From Bacteroidota bacterium (GTDB taxonomy: Bacteria > Bacteroidota > Bacteroidia > UKL13-3): 64,000 nt of DNA. The stretch spans positions 22,767 through 86,766 of the forward strand of contig CANGVA010000012.1 of assembly GCA_947457395.1 (NCBI GenBank). Direction: 5' to 3'. Positions 44,810-53,969 of this stretch are shown here, in pieces (position 1 is the first letter of the stretch; every line of letters begins with the position of its first letter). The notes under the pieces were generated by a model. That model saw only the letters and a program-made list of their open reading frames with translations, had not been told where the DNA came from and searched no databases. A program made the translations under genes and the position numbers.

Positions 44810-47392
44810 TTATTTGGCTAAAATCAGCTTTTGCTGAAAAACATTTCCATTCTCATCTACAACATGGATGAAGTAAATACCATTGTTCAATTCCTGCAAG
44901 GAAACACGCTCATTCTCGGTATTGCTATAGTCTTTCACAAATACGCATTTACCGCTAATATCAAATACGCGGAGTGTTGCAGATTTTACAGTACCCGGAA
45001 ACAATAGATTTATCCAACCTTCACTTGGGTTAGGCGCCATTTTAATCCCTGAAATAGCATTGAGTTTCCCCACACCGGTATTTACAATACCTGCAGGTAA
45101 ATCAAATGCCTCAGTACCGTCTGTGCGCGATCCGGTTGTACCTTGCGAAGCAGAGAATCCGAGTCCTCTGCGTGCAAAAGCCCTCCACAACAACTCATAA
45201 TTGGCGCCTCCGTTGTTGATCGAATCTGCCTTGATAATGGCATTTCTTGAATCAATAAAACCAGGATTACAAGGCTGCAACTTAAGTCCATCAATTACCA
45301 ACTGTATAGTTTTATTATTGCCACCATTACCTGTATAAAGATCTTCATTAAATCCATATTTATCTACCATATCCCAGAAAATATCCCAAAGCATGGCACA
45401 CCATACTGAGCCAACCCCATGTGGTACAGATAAAGTTTTAACATCATCATAGGAAGTATTAGCAGATACTGATAAACTTCTGCTATAACGGAAGGTACGA
45501 ATACCCAATCCATCCACCGACTGATTGGCTACATAAGTTCCTATCCCTCTTCCGTCTTCTCCTTTATCAGTTGGCTTGGCCGTTAGAGCCAGTGCAAAGA
45601 AATCACTCCATCCCTCACCTGCCTGTTCCTGATTATTTAAACAATTGGAATTAGCTGGTCCACCTGTAAGGCGAATTGAAATACCATGACCAAACTCATG
45701 AGCAATTACTCCGTTATCAAAATCACTGTCATATGTTTTCACATCAGGAACTCCCTGAAGCGTAACATTAACAGAATCTCCTTTCCTTAAAGTATCTGCA
45801 ATTTGCCTGCCAATACTTTGAGCAATCATGTAGGATGGAATGGTAATGGTATTGTCAAATCCGGTCATGGCGGTAGGCGCATTTGTAGTATTGTTAATTA
45901 CCACTGCTGCAATTGCCCCTGCATTTTGTGCATTTTTTATTTTCTGAGTAAAACCACATGTTCCACGATACACTATTGCAATTTTTCCGGCAATATCAGC
46001 TGCGTTGGTAGGTGCTGTGCAACCAAGAGAATCCCTCATCATTACCAAATTTTCGGTAATAGTTGCAAACCTTCTGGGTCCAAATTGCGAGATCGGTGAT
46101 GTATAATTAGCAACCATACTGGCAGGTGCGTTAATTCTCATTGGAGGGGCAGATGCCGCACCGCCAACAGGCCATAAATACATTTGCATTCTCCCGCGTG
46201 ATCCATCAGCAGGCGCAGAGAAATTGGCGTTACTTGTGCCGCTTCCATCCTGCGCATCGGCATGAACCGCATCGCCACCTAAACCTCCTTTACCATAATT
46301 ATTTGCTTGGAAATTTCCTGCTTGCTCAGTAAAACCATACTCATAAAATATATCGTGAACAAGGTTGTTCCAAACAAATAAATTGGTGATGGCAGCATTC
46401 AGGCTAAATCTTGGATTCATCCAGGTAGAATCAATCGGATAATCAAAAATCAGATCAGCTCCCCCATTGGGGCTATATCCTGCAGCATTTCTGTTCAAAG
46501 TATCTTCCTTTGCCCAAACATTATTCCCTCTGGTTATGGTATAATCTGCACCTGCCACGCCATCCGTATCATGCCAACCATAAGGAGAACTTTTAGTCTT
46601 GGCCTGGCTTGTTATTAGTTCGCGGTTCCCATGAATAGGACTTTCATACGGAATAGGATAAACCCTGTACATTCCATTACTGCTTTTTTTATGAAAGTGA
46701 TGTGTTTTTAACATACGTTCTGCACCTAGTGCAGAGAAATCACGTTTGTATGCATCATGTTGAATATTGCACTTGGTTACAAAATTGTTTTTATCAAGTA
46801 TACCTCCGTTTTGTGCATCAACCCGTATTTCCCACCAGTCATTTTGCTCCTGATCAAATACTTCCACATTCCATGAAAGCCTAAGTTGTTTACCATCATA
46901 GAAGTAAACCTGCTTAACTTTTATTGGTTCCTGCGATACGCTTGCATCATTTATTACAGCAGAAGTTTGCTTGCCAAATGATGATGCTTTACCAAGAACT
47001 GGGGCTAAATTCATTTGAATATGGTTTCCTGCACTCACCAGCGCTGCTGCAATGTCCAATGCGGGAGCAGTAGTGTTTGCCTTTTGCCTCGCATCTACAA
47101 CAAAATCACAATTCACCTGAACAGGCTTTCCATCAGGGGTAAAATGTGCTGAGCTCACCGAGTTAAAGACTGGTATCCCGTTTACTTTCTGTCTGAAATA
47201 AACATGTGTTACTTTGTTATGTTCGCTGGTATACAGGTTCGTAATCTCCAATTCTCCAACGTCTTGAGTTGTGAGAGATGGCTGATGATTCTTAAGTACC
47301 ATACCAATTGCTTCTGGATTGGTGCTTAGCTGAGAAAAGGAGAGTAAAGGCAAAGCTAAGAGGAATGCCTGAACCAGTAAAATTTTCTTCAT
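44810..47392 (-). CDS. T9SS-exported M36 (fungalysin) metallopeptidase
   Basis: An 860-residue secreted protease. After the signal peptide (to about 20) come an FTP-like propeptide (about 25-200), the M36 catalytic domain interrupted by a PA insert (about 430-540), zinc motif H565-E-F-G-H569, and the third ligand in GEGWSD (E593). The end (about 785-860) is a type IX secretion sorting domain: NPSEGWINL, LRVFDISGK, LNNGIYFIHV, ending KLILAK. It should be moved across the outer membrane by the T9SS, losing this tail. Extracellular protein digestion is the likely role. Confidence 0.94.
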   Translation of the reverse strand: MKKILLVQAFLLALPLLSFSQLSTNPEAIGMVLKNHQPSLTTQDVGELEITNLYTSEHNKVTHVYFRQKVNGIPVFNSVSSAHFTPDGKPVQVNCDFVVDARQKANTTAPALDIAAALVSAGNHIQMNLAPVLGKASSFGKQTSAVINDASVSQEPIKVKQVYFYDGKQLRLSWNVEVFDQEQNDWWEIRVDAQNGGILDKNNFVTKCNIQHDAYKRDFSALGAERMLKTHHFHKKSSNGMYRVYPIPYESPIHGNRELITSQAKTKSSPYGWHDTDGVAGADYTITRGNNVWAKEDTLNRNAAGYSPNGGADLIFDYPIDSTWMNPRFSLNAAITNLFVWNNLVHDIFYEYGFTEQAGNFQANNYGKGGLGGDAVHADAQDGSGTSNANFSAPADGSRGRMQMYLWPVGGAASAPPMRINAPASMVANYTSPISQFGPRRFATITENLVMMRDSLGCTAPTNAADIAGKIAIVYRGTCGFTQKIKNAQNAGAIAAVVINNTTNAPTAMTGFDNTITIPSYMIAQSIGRQIADTLRKGDSVNVTLQGVPDVKTYDSDFDNGVIAHEFGHGISIRLTGGPANSNCLNNQEQAGEGWSDFFALALTAKPTDKGEDGRGIGTYVANQSVDGLGIRTFRYSRSLSVSANTSYDDVKTLSVPHGVGSVWCAMLWDIFWDMVDKYGFNEDLYTGNGGNNKTIQLVIDGLKLQPCNPGFIDSRNAIIKADSINNGGANYELLWRAFARRGLGFSASQGTTGSRTDGTEAFDLPAGIVNTGVGKLNAISGIKMAPNPSEGWINLLFPGTVKSATLRVFDISGKCVFVKDYSNTENERVSLQELNNGIYFIHVVDENGNVFQQKLILAK

Positions 47393-47415
47393 TTCGGTTG
47401 TTTAATATTATTAAT

Positions 47416-47423
47416 CAAAAATA
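47416..47423 (-). promoter_or_regulatory. Putative -7 box of the M36 protease gene
   Basis: TATTTTTG on the minus strand fits TAnnTTTG and lies 23 nt before the ATG. There is no TTTG at 18-20 nt upstream, so support is partial. Confidence 0.35.
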
Positions 47424-47564
47424 TGTAAACCGCTGAATTAAAAAAGCGTTTTGTTAAAGTTAAGAAAAAGTTATCCTCCGGCATTGGGAATTAACTGTGT
47501 TAAGTCCATTAGTCATCATCATAAGAAACTGACCATGATTTACAAATATTTGATTTATAGAAAT

Positions 47565-48902
47565 TTAGCGATTAAATGCCATACGCATACCCAAGCCTTC
47601 TTCAATTACCTTACCGTTTTCATAAACCACTTTACCATTTACCAGTGTATGGGTAATTACGGAATGAAACTCCTGCCCCTCAAACGGACTCCATCTGCAT
47701 TTGTATAACAGATTTTCCTTGCCTACACGATACGTTTGGTTTAAATCAACCAACACCAAATCGGCATAATAGCCTTCTCTGATGAAACCCCTTCTGTCTA
47801 TTTCAAAAAGCATAGCCACATGATGGCTGGTCTTTTCAACAATTTTTTCTAATGATAATTTACCCTGACTGTAGAGTTCAAGCAATGCATTAAGCGAGTG
47901 TTGCACCAATGGTCCGCCAGAAGGTGCCTGCAAATAGGGCTGCTGCTTTTCCTCAAGCGTATGCGGAGCATGATCTGTTGCAATTACATCAATGGTATTA
48001 TTTTTAACAGCTTCAATAATTGCATCCCGGTCGGCTGCAGTTTTAACTGCCGGATTCCATTTAATAAAATTACCCTTGGTTTCATAATCGGCATCAGTAA
48101 ACCACATATGATGTATGCAGGCCTCAGATGTGATTCTTTTTTGCGTAAGCGGAATATCGTTCCTGAATAAACTTAACTCTTTAGCTGTACTAATGTGCAG
48201 GATGTGCAAACGGGTGTTATGCTTTTTTGCCAATTCAACTGCAAATGATGAAGACAGATAGCAAGCTTCCTCGTTTCGGATGATTGGATGATATTTAGCT
48301 GTAATGTGCTCACCATACAATTCCCGTATCTTTCGGTTATTCTCTTTCACCAGCGGGTCATACTCGCAATGTGTAGCAATAAGTGCGTTTACCTCACTAA
48401 AAATTCTCTCCAAGGCTTTCGGATCATCTACCAGCATATCTCCGGTTGATGAACCCATGAATATTTTTACTCCACATATTTTACTTTCATCAACCTTTAG
48501 CAACTCTTCTATATTGTGGTTAGTGGTTCCCATAAAAAAAGAATAGTTGGCTAATGAAACCTGCGAGGCACGCTGATATTTCTCTTCTAATAAAGGAATA
48601 GTAGTGGCGCTTGGCACGGTATTGGGCATCTCCATAAAACTGGTAATACCTCCTGCAACTGCCGCCCTTGATTCTGTAGTTAAATCGGCTTTATGGGTTA
48701 ATCCGGGTTCTCTAAAATGAACCTGATCATCAATTAAGCCAGGTAATAAATACAAACCCTCCGCATCAATAACCCTGTCGGCATGCATGGCTATGCCGTT
48801 GGTATCTATCTTCTCTATAAATCCATTTTTGATAAACACATCGGCATGAAAAATTTTATTTTCATTAACCAGCCTGGCATTTCTGATAAGGATTGAACTC
48901 AT
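47565..48902 (-). CDS. pyrC: Dihydroorotase
   Basis: A 445-residue amidohydrolase closing carbamoyl-aspartate to dihydroorotate in pyrimidine synthesis. It has IDDQVHFREPGLTHKAD at the N-terminal metal site, EMPNT, and IATDHAPHT near residue 305. In most type I dihydroorotases the first site reads H-x-H; here the first His is Gln (QVH), which I recall as a normal feature of Bacteroidota PyrC. Partner gene pyrE is at 12.5 kb. Alternative: a related hydantoinase-like amidohydrolase, less likely. Confidence 0.88.
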   Translation of the reverse strand: MSSILIRNARLVNENKIFHADVFIKNGFIEKIDTNGIAMHADRVIDAEGLYLLPGLIDDQVHFREPGLTHKADLTTESRAAVAGGITSFMEMPNTVPSATTIPLLEEKYQRASQVSLANYSFFMGTTNHNIEELLKVDESKICGVKIFMGSSTGDMLVDDPKALERIFSEVNALIATHCEYDPLVKENNRKIRELYGEHITAKYHPIIRNEEACYLSSSFAVELAKKHNTRLHILHISTAKELSLFRNDIPLTQKRITSEACIHHMWFTDADYETKGNFIKWNPAVKTAADRDAIIEAVKNNTIDVIATDHAPHTLEEKQQPYLQAPSGGPLVQHSLNALLELYSQGKLSLEKIVEKTSHHVAMLFEIDRRGFIREGYYADLVLVDLNQTYRVGKENLLYKCRWSPFEGQEFHSVITHTLVNGKVVYENGKVIEEGLGMRMAFNR

Positions 48903-48929
48903 GGTAAACTTTTTTACAAAAATACAGTT

Positions 48930-48955
48930 AAGCGCGTGTAAAGTAACATGCGCTT
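48930..48955 (-). terminator. Possible terminator of the MFS gene
   Basis: An inverted repeat (AAGCGCATGT with ACACGCGCTT on the minus strand, one mismatch) directly follows the MFS stop codon; a T run is 7 nt beyond. It lies between MFS and pyrC. Confidence 0.4.
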
Positions 48956-50170
48956 TTATTCAATTTCATAATAATTTAAATCTTTGGAGAACGACTCCTC
49001 CACATACCAAGTTGCTAATGCTGCAAGCAGACAGCAAACCGAACCTACAATCATGGCGGCACCCAGCAAACCCATGGAAGGCACAAGCGCTTTAAAACTA
49101 AGCGTAATTGGCACCACCGCACCTCTTACAAAATTAGGAACCGTATTGGTAACAGTAGAACGAATATTGGTACCAAACTGCTCAGAGGCAATGGTAACAA
49201 ACAAGGCCCAATAGCCTGTAGCTGCACCCAGCAAAAAACACAATAGCTTATAATATGAAACTGAAGCTATTGGATAAAACAAATAGAGCAACATAAAAAT
49301 AAAGAGTAATGCAATATTGATGAATACAACTTTGCGCCTGCTCTTCATCAATTGACTCATTAATCCGCTCAATAAATCTCCAACTGATAAACCCAAATAT
49401 GCATACATTACACTATCGGCCACATTGATGCTTAAGCCAAATACATCGCCAAAACGATTAGATAGGTTAATGAGCACACCAATAACAAACCAGATGGGAA
49501 GGCCAATGGCAATACAGGAAAGATATTTGCCTGCGCTTTTATAAGAGGTAAATAAACTAAAAAAGTTTCCTTTTTTTACATGGCTATTTGTTTTTAATTG
49601 CTGATACATGCCACTTTCGTAAGCGCCTGCCCGTAGTAAGAGCAAAGCCAGCCCCATACAACCACCAACAATATAGGTGGTTTGCCAGCCAAAAGATTTT
49701 CCCACAAGAGAAGCTACTACCGCTCCAAGAGCTCCAAACGTTACAATAATCATGGTTCCATAACCGCGTTTTTCTTTTTCCATTGTTTCACTAACCAGCG
49801 TAATACCTGCACCCAGTTCACCTGCCAGCCCTAAACCAGCTATAAGCCGCCAAAAAGCATATTGATCAATGGTGGTTACAAAAGCATTGGCAATATTGGC
49901 AACTGAATAAAGAAAAATTGAACCAAACAAAACGGAAACCCTTCCTTTAATATCTCCCAGGATACCCCAAATAAGACCACCTAAAAGCATCCCGGTCATT
50001 TGCAGGTTAAAGAGATATATTTCTTGGTTTTGCAAATCTACTCCTGAAAATCCCAGGGCCAGAAGGCTTTCATTTTTTACAACATTAAAAACGATGAGGT
50101 CGTATATATCTACAAAGTAACCTAGAGCGGCCACAGCAATGAGCATGTAAACGTTTTTTTTCTTCTCCAT
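48956..50170 (-). CDS. Major facilitator superfamily transporter
   Basis: A 404-residue carrier with about twelve membrane helices in two halves. The loop between helices 2 and 3 reads GLIWGILGDIKGRVSVLFGS, the MFS signature (G-x3-D-x2-G-R), and GLGLAGELGAGITLV resembles the helix-4 region of sugar- or metabolite-proton symporters. The substrate is unknown. It stands between pyrC and the fRMsr gene on the same strand; the gap to fRMsr is 41 nt. Confidence 0.85.
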   Translation of the reverse strand: MEKKKNVYMLIAVAALGYFVDIYDLIVFNVVKNESLLALGFSGVDLQNQEIYLFNLQMTGMLLGGLIWGILGDIKGRVSVLFGSIFLYSVANIANAFVTTIDQYAFWRLIAGLGLAGELGAGITLVSETMEKEKRGYGTMIIVTFGALGAVVASLVGKSFGWQTTYIVGGCMGLALLLLRAGAYESGMYQQLKTNSHVKKGNFFSLFTSYKSAGKYLSCIAIGLPIWFVIGVLINLSNRFGDVFGLSINVADSVMYAYLGLSVGDLLSGLMSQLMKSRRKVVFINIALLFIFMLLYLFYPIASVSYYKLLCFLLGAATGYWALFVTIASEQFGTNIRSTVTNTVPNFVRGAVVPITLSFKALVPSMGLLGAAMIVGSVCCLLAALATWYVEESFSKDLNYYEIE

Positions 50171-50211
50171 CAGGGTTACAAGTTAGAAAAAAAACCAAAT
50201 GTGCAAACAGA

Positions 50212-50694
50212 TTAAAAGAATGAGGCTACCAGAGCGGCTATTTTTTCAAGATGGTCGGCATCTGTCTGATCAAAATGAGCCAAGTGTTCGCTGTCGGCAT
50301 CCAGAACGGCAACCACCTGATTATTTTTAATAATAGGTACAACAATCTCTGATTTTGAAATAGTGCTGCATGCTATATGGCCGGGAAATTGATGAACATC
50401 TGGAACAATCAGTGTTTGGCGTTTTTCCCAGGCCGTACCACAAACACCTTTGCCTTTACCTATCCGTGTGCAGGCTACCGGCCCCTGAAAAGGCCCTAAG
50501 ACCAATTCTTGCTGCTGAACCAGATAAAATCCCACCCACCACCAGTTAAAGGTTTGCTTTAAGGCAGCAGATACATTGGCTAAATTTGCATAAAGATTGT
50601 TTTCGCCCTGAATCAAGGCTGAAATTTGAGGAATTAGACCCTGATAAACCGCAGGTTTATCAGTATTGTTTATCGATGCATGCAATTCATGCAT
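50212..50694 (-). CDS. msrC: Free methionine-(R)-sulfoxide reductase (GAF domain)
   Basis: A 160-residue single GAF-domain enzyme. It matches the fRMsr family: GPVACTRIGKGKGVCGTAWE and HIACSTISKSEIVVPII hold the three cysteines of the catalytic/resolving set, and DADSEHLAHFD follows. It reduces free methionine-R-sulfoxide, repairing oxidative damage. The usual second residue of the third Cys block is D (ACD); here it is S. It begins 5 nt after the lipoprotein gene and is probably on the same transcript as the tRNAs upstream. Confidence 0.9.
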   Translation of the reverse strand: MHELHASINNTDKPAVYQGLIPQISALIQGENNLYANLANVSAALKQTFNWWWVGFYLVQQQELVLGPFQGPVACTRIGKGKGVCGTAWEKRQTLIVPDVHQFPGHIACSTISKSEIVVPIIKNNQVVAVLDADSEHLAHFDQTDADHLEKIAALVASFF

Positions 50695-50699
50695 ACCGC

Positions 50700-50930
50700 T
50701 TACTTAACCTGTGCGGTGCTATCAGTTGCAGGAGCATCTGAAGCAGAAGCGGCTTCATTCATTTTTCCGCCATCACCGGCACGATTAATAGAATAATCTT
50801 TCTGATCATTCTTATACTGCTCATTTCTTTCCAGTGTTTCATGAGCTTCGTTTTTACCGTAATGGCAGGCCGATACAGCAATAGCTGCTGCTGCGAGACA
50901 TACAATTGATAATTTTTTCATTTTCATCAT
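50700..50930 (-). CDS. Small lipoprotein of unknown function
   Basis: A 76-residue protein with a signal peptide and lipobox (AVSAC, Cys at about residue 21), then a charged, low-complexity mature part ending in Ala/Ser/Thr. No family recognised. The frame starts with methionines at positions 1, 2 and 4; the first is only 5 nt after the tRNA-Leu CCA end, the fourth 14 nt. It is thus likely carried on the tRNA transcript, and tRNA 3' processing would make its mRNA leaderless or nearly so. Confidence 0.7.
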   Translation of the reverse strand: MMKMKKLSIVCLAAAAIAVSACHYGKNEAHETLERNEQYKNDQKDYSINRAGDGGKMNEAASASDAPATDSTAQVK

Positions 50931-50935
50931 TGTTT

Positions 50936-51023
50936 TGGTACCCGGGGCGGGACTTGAACCCGCACGTCTTTAAAGGACACAGGATTTTAAGTCCTGCGTG
51001 TCTACCAGTTCCACCACCCGGGC
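50936..51023 (-). tRNA. tRNA-Leu (anticodon TAA)
   Basis: Read on the minus strand: 7-bp acceptor stem GCCCGGG/CCCGGGT, anticodon arm with loop CTTAAAA (anticodon TAA), a long class II variable arm, T arm GTTCAAGTC, and an encoded CCA. It is 64 nt downstream of tRNA-Gly, on the same strand, and directly ahead of the lipoprotein gene. Confidence 0.96.
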
Positions 51024-51087
51024 AATTGTTGAGAACGTTTTCAAAAAAAAGTGGATGTGCGTTCAATAACTTCACACCCACGTTTAG

Positions 51088-51160
51088 AGCGAGAGACGAG
51101 GTTCGAACTCGCGACCTCAACCTTGGCAAGGTTGCGCTCTACCAACTGAGCTACTCTCGC
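51088..51160 (-). tRNA. tRNA-Gly (anticodon GCC)
   Basis: Read on the minus strand: acceptor stem GCGAGAG/CTCTCGC, D arm AGCTCAGTTGGTAGAGC, anticodon arm CAACC-TTGCCAA-GGTTG (anticodon GCC), T arm GTTCGAACC. CCA is not encoded, unlike the tRNA-Leu next to it, so it must be added by the CCA enzyme. Confidence 0.97.
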
Positions 51161-51170
51161 ATTGAGGCTG

Positions 51171-51200
51171 CAAATATAAGGATTTCTTACAATGTGCAAA
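51171..51200 (-). promoter_or_regulatory. Promoter of the tRNA-Gly/tRNA-Leu/lipoprotein/fRMsr unit
   Basis: Textbook Bacteroidota promoter on the minus strand: TTTG at 51197-51200, 18-nt spacer, TATATTTG at 51171-51178, ending 10 nt before the mature tRNA-Gly. It serves as the local standard for judging the other boxes in this window. Confidence 0.8.
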
Positions 51201-51262
51201 CGAGTTAAGAAAAATTATCATTGCAGCTTAAAACCTATCTGATTCCTAGCACCCTATATTTT

Positions 51263-53872
51263 TTAACCTAGTTTTTGTTTAAACTCGTTAAGTTTGATTA
51301 ACGCCTCAACGGGTGAAAGACGGTTTATATCGAGCGCATCCAGTTCTTTTTTCATTTCTTGCAAAACAGGGTCATTCATTTGAAACATAGATAGCTGAAA
51401 TGATGGTGTTACAGAAGGTATCTGTAAGTTCTTTGCACCACCCAGTTTATCTCTCCGCTTTTCGAGTTCTTTGAGAATGGATATAGCCTTCTGAACCACT
51501 AGTTGAGGTACCCCTGCCATCTTTGCCACATGAATTCCGAAACTATGCTCACTCCCACCCTCTTTGAGTTTTCTTAAAAAGATGATTTTATTTTCAAACT
51601 CCTTAATTTCTACATGATAATTTTTAATACCACTACCTTTTAGCTCTAATTCATTCAACTCATGGTAGTGGGTAGCAAAAAGTGTTTTAGGTTTGGCAGG
51701 GTGCTGATTCAGAAATTCCGCAATTGACCAGGCAATTGATACGCCATCGTAGGTGCTGGTACCTCTGCCAATTTCATCTAGCAGGATGAGACTCCTTTCA
51801 CTAATATTATTTAAAATACTGGCCGTTTCTGTCATCTCAACCATAAAGGTTGATTCACCGCTGGATATGTTATCTGATGCACCTACTCTGGTAAATATTT
51901 TATCAACCACACCAATTTTTGCATAGGAGCATGCCACAAAACAACCCATTTGTGCCAAGATTACATTGAGTGCTGTTTGCCTGAGTAAAGCAGATTTACC
52001 AGACATATTTGGCCCCGTTAAAATAATAACCTGCTGACCTGATCGATCCAGAAAAATATCATTTGAGATGTATGACTCGCCCAGAGGCAGCTGTTGTTCT
52101 ATTACAGGATGCCTTGACTCCTTCAGGTTAATTTCAAACCCCTCATCAACAATGGGTCTTGTATAACCCTGCTGCACCGAGAGCGAAGCAAAAGCAAATA
52201 GGCAATCAATTTTAGAGAGTATCAATGCATTTTGCTGGATTTGTCCAACATAATCACTAATACTTAAAACCAAGTCATTAAAAAGCCGCTCCTCTATGCC
52301 AAAGATTTTCTCCTCTGCTCCTAAAATCTTTTCTTCATATTGCTTGAGCTCTTCAGTTATATAGCGTTCTGCATTGGTAAGCGTTTGCTTCCTTATCCAA
52401 TCGGCCGGTACTTTGCTTTTGTGGGTATTGGTTACCTCTAAGTAATATCCAAATACATTATTATATGCAACCTTTAGCGATGGTATTCCTGTTCTGTGCT
52501 GCTCTTGCTGCTGAAGCTGCAACAAATAATCCTTACCTGAATAAGCGATTTGCCTCAGTTCGTCCAGTTCCGTATTTAACCCTTCACGAATGAGATCACC
52601 GCGATTGGTTTGCAGCGGTGGGTCTGTTTTTAGGGTTGACTCTATTTTTTGTATAACCCAACTGCAATCCGTTACTTGTTTCGAGAGTTTAAGCAGTGGC
52701 TCTACCTGACTCTCTGCAAAAACTAACTGAATTGGCTCTATGCACCTTAATGCCCGGTTTAATGTTTGCAACTCACGGGGATTAATCCTGCGCATGGCTA
52801 CTTTGGAAATCAGCCTTTCCAGATCCCCAACTTGCTTTAGTAGGTCAACTACCTTTGCTCTAAGCTTATCATTCTTTGCAGCAAGCTCCACCACATCTAA
52901 CCGTTCATTAATTAAGGCAGGCTCTTTTAGCGGCAATACCATCCATTTCTTAAGCGTGCGGGCACCCATGGGGGTTACTGTTTTATCAATAACCTGTGCC
53001 AAAGAAACACCGTTTTCATGAGGAGAATAAAGCAGCTCCAGGTTGCGGATGGTAAATCTGTCAAGCCAAACATATTTATCCTCTTCAATACGCGATACGG
53101 ATTGAATATGGGCTATCTGATTGTGCTGTGTTTCCTGAAGGTAGTGTAAACAAACACCTGAAGCTACTATAGCTGCCGGCATGTCCTGAATACCGAAACC
53201 TTTTAGGTTTATGGTATTAAAATGAGAAATGAGCTTTTCAAAAGCATAATCATACTGAAATACCCAATCATCCAACTGATAGGTATAGAGCTTGTCACCA
53301 AATTGAGACAAATACTGTTTAAAGGCGGGTTTTGCAACAATAATCTCAGAAGGCTTAAACCCTTGAATCAGTTTCTCGGCATAATCCGGGCTACCCTCTG
53401 CAGTTAAAAACTCACCGGTTGAAATATCAAGAAAAGCAACACCACATTTATCTTTGGCATAGTGGATAGCTGCCAGATAGTTATTTGTTTTATGATCGAG
53501 TATTTTATCATTGTATGACACACCTGGAGTTACCAATTCTGTAACTCCTCGTTTTACAATTTTCTTTGTAAGTTTTGGGTCTTCTAACTGATCACATATG
53601 GCAACGCGCTGTCCAGCTCTAACCAATTTAGGTAAATAAGTATCCAAAGCATGATGAGGAAAACCAGCTAATTCAATATGAGATGCTGCTCCATTCGCTC
53701 TTTTAGTGAGTACAATTCCAAGTATTTGAGCTGCCTTCACCGCATCTTCACCGAAAGTTTCATAAAAATCTCCCACCCTGAATAACAATATAGCACCGGG
53801 ATATTTAGCCTTAATCTGGTTGTATTGTTTCATCAGGGGTGTTTCTGTACCCTCTTCTTTTCTCATGTTCAT
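51263..53872 (-). CDS. mutS: DNA mismatch repair protein MutS
   Basis: An 869-residue mismatch sensor. The N-terminal domain has the intercalating F-x-E in GDFYETFGEDA; the ATPase domain has Walker A TGPNMSGKSALLRQTA, signature SSGESTFMVEM, and ILLDEIGRGTSTYDG (Walker B). The C-terminal part ends in the helix-turn-helix dimer region. Domain order and length are standard MutS1, not MutS2. Two possible starts, ATG at 53872 or 53866. It binds the sliding clamp encoded at 24.5 kb. Confidence 0.97.
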   Translation of the reverse strand: MNMRKEEGTETPLMKQYNQIKAKYPGAILLFRVGDFYETFGEDAVKAAQILGIVLTKRANGAASHIELAGFPHHALDTYLPKLVRAGQRVAICDQLEDPKLTKKIVKRGVTELVTPGVSYNDKILDHKTNNYLAAIHYAKDKCGVAFLDISTGEFLTAEGSPDYAEKLIQGFKPSEIIVAKPAFKQYLSQFGDKLYTYQLDDWVFQYDYAFEKLISHFNTINLKGFGIQDMPAAIVASGVCLHYLQETQHNQIAHIQSVSRIEEDKYVWLDRFTIRNLELLYSPHENGVSLAQVIDKTVTPMGARTLKKWMVLPLKEPALINERLDVVELAAKNDKLRAKVVDLLKQVGDLERLISKVAMRRINPRELQTLNRALRCIEPIQLVFAESQVEPLLKLSKQVTDCSWVIQKIESTLKTDPPLQTNRGDLIREGLNTELDELRQIAYSGKDYLLQLQQQEQHRTGIPSLKVAYNNVFGYYLEVTNTHKSKVPADWIRKQTLTNAERYITEELKQYEEKILGAEEKIFGIEERLFNDLVLSISDYVGQIQQNALILSKIDCLFAFASLSVQQGYTRPIVDEGFEINLKESRHPVIEQQLPLGESYISNDIFLDRSGQQVIILTGPNMSGKSALLRQTALNVILAQMGCFVACSYAKIGVVDKIFTRVGASDNISSGESTFMVEMTETASILNNISERSLILLDEIGRGTSTYDGVSIAWSIAEFLNQHPAKPKTLFATHYHELNELELKGSGIKNYHVEIKEFENKIIFLRKLKEGGSEHSFGIHVAKMAGVPQLVVQKAISILKELEKRRDKLGGAKNLQIPSVTPSFQLSMFQMNDPVLQEMKKELDALDINRLSPVEALIKLNEFKQKLG

Positions 53873-53924
53873 GTAGTGGGCAAGTTACTATGATGTGCAG
53901 GCATAGAGTGAACATTTTTTAAAC

Positions 53925-53951
53925 AAAAAAGCCCCGCTGTATGCGAGGCTT
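53925..53951 (-). terminator. Intrinsic terminator of the SPOR barrel gene
   Basis: On the minus strand, AAGCCTCGC pairs with GCGGGGCTT (one G-U) around a 5-nt loop, followed by six T's; it starts 19 nt after the stop codon and separates this gene from mutS. Confidence 0.85.
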
Positions 53952-53969
53952 CTTATCTAAAACTGTGTG

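Noticed and set aside
47565..48902. Missing metal-ligand His in dihydroorotase as a sign of an inactive enzyme
   Set aside because: The QVH form is, as I recall, usual in Bacteroidota PyrC and all other motifs are intact, so loss of function is not supported.
50906..51208. Open frames across the tRNA genes
   Set aside because: They cross two clear tRNA genes on the opposite or same strand; coding is not plausible.
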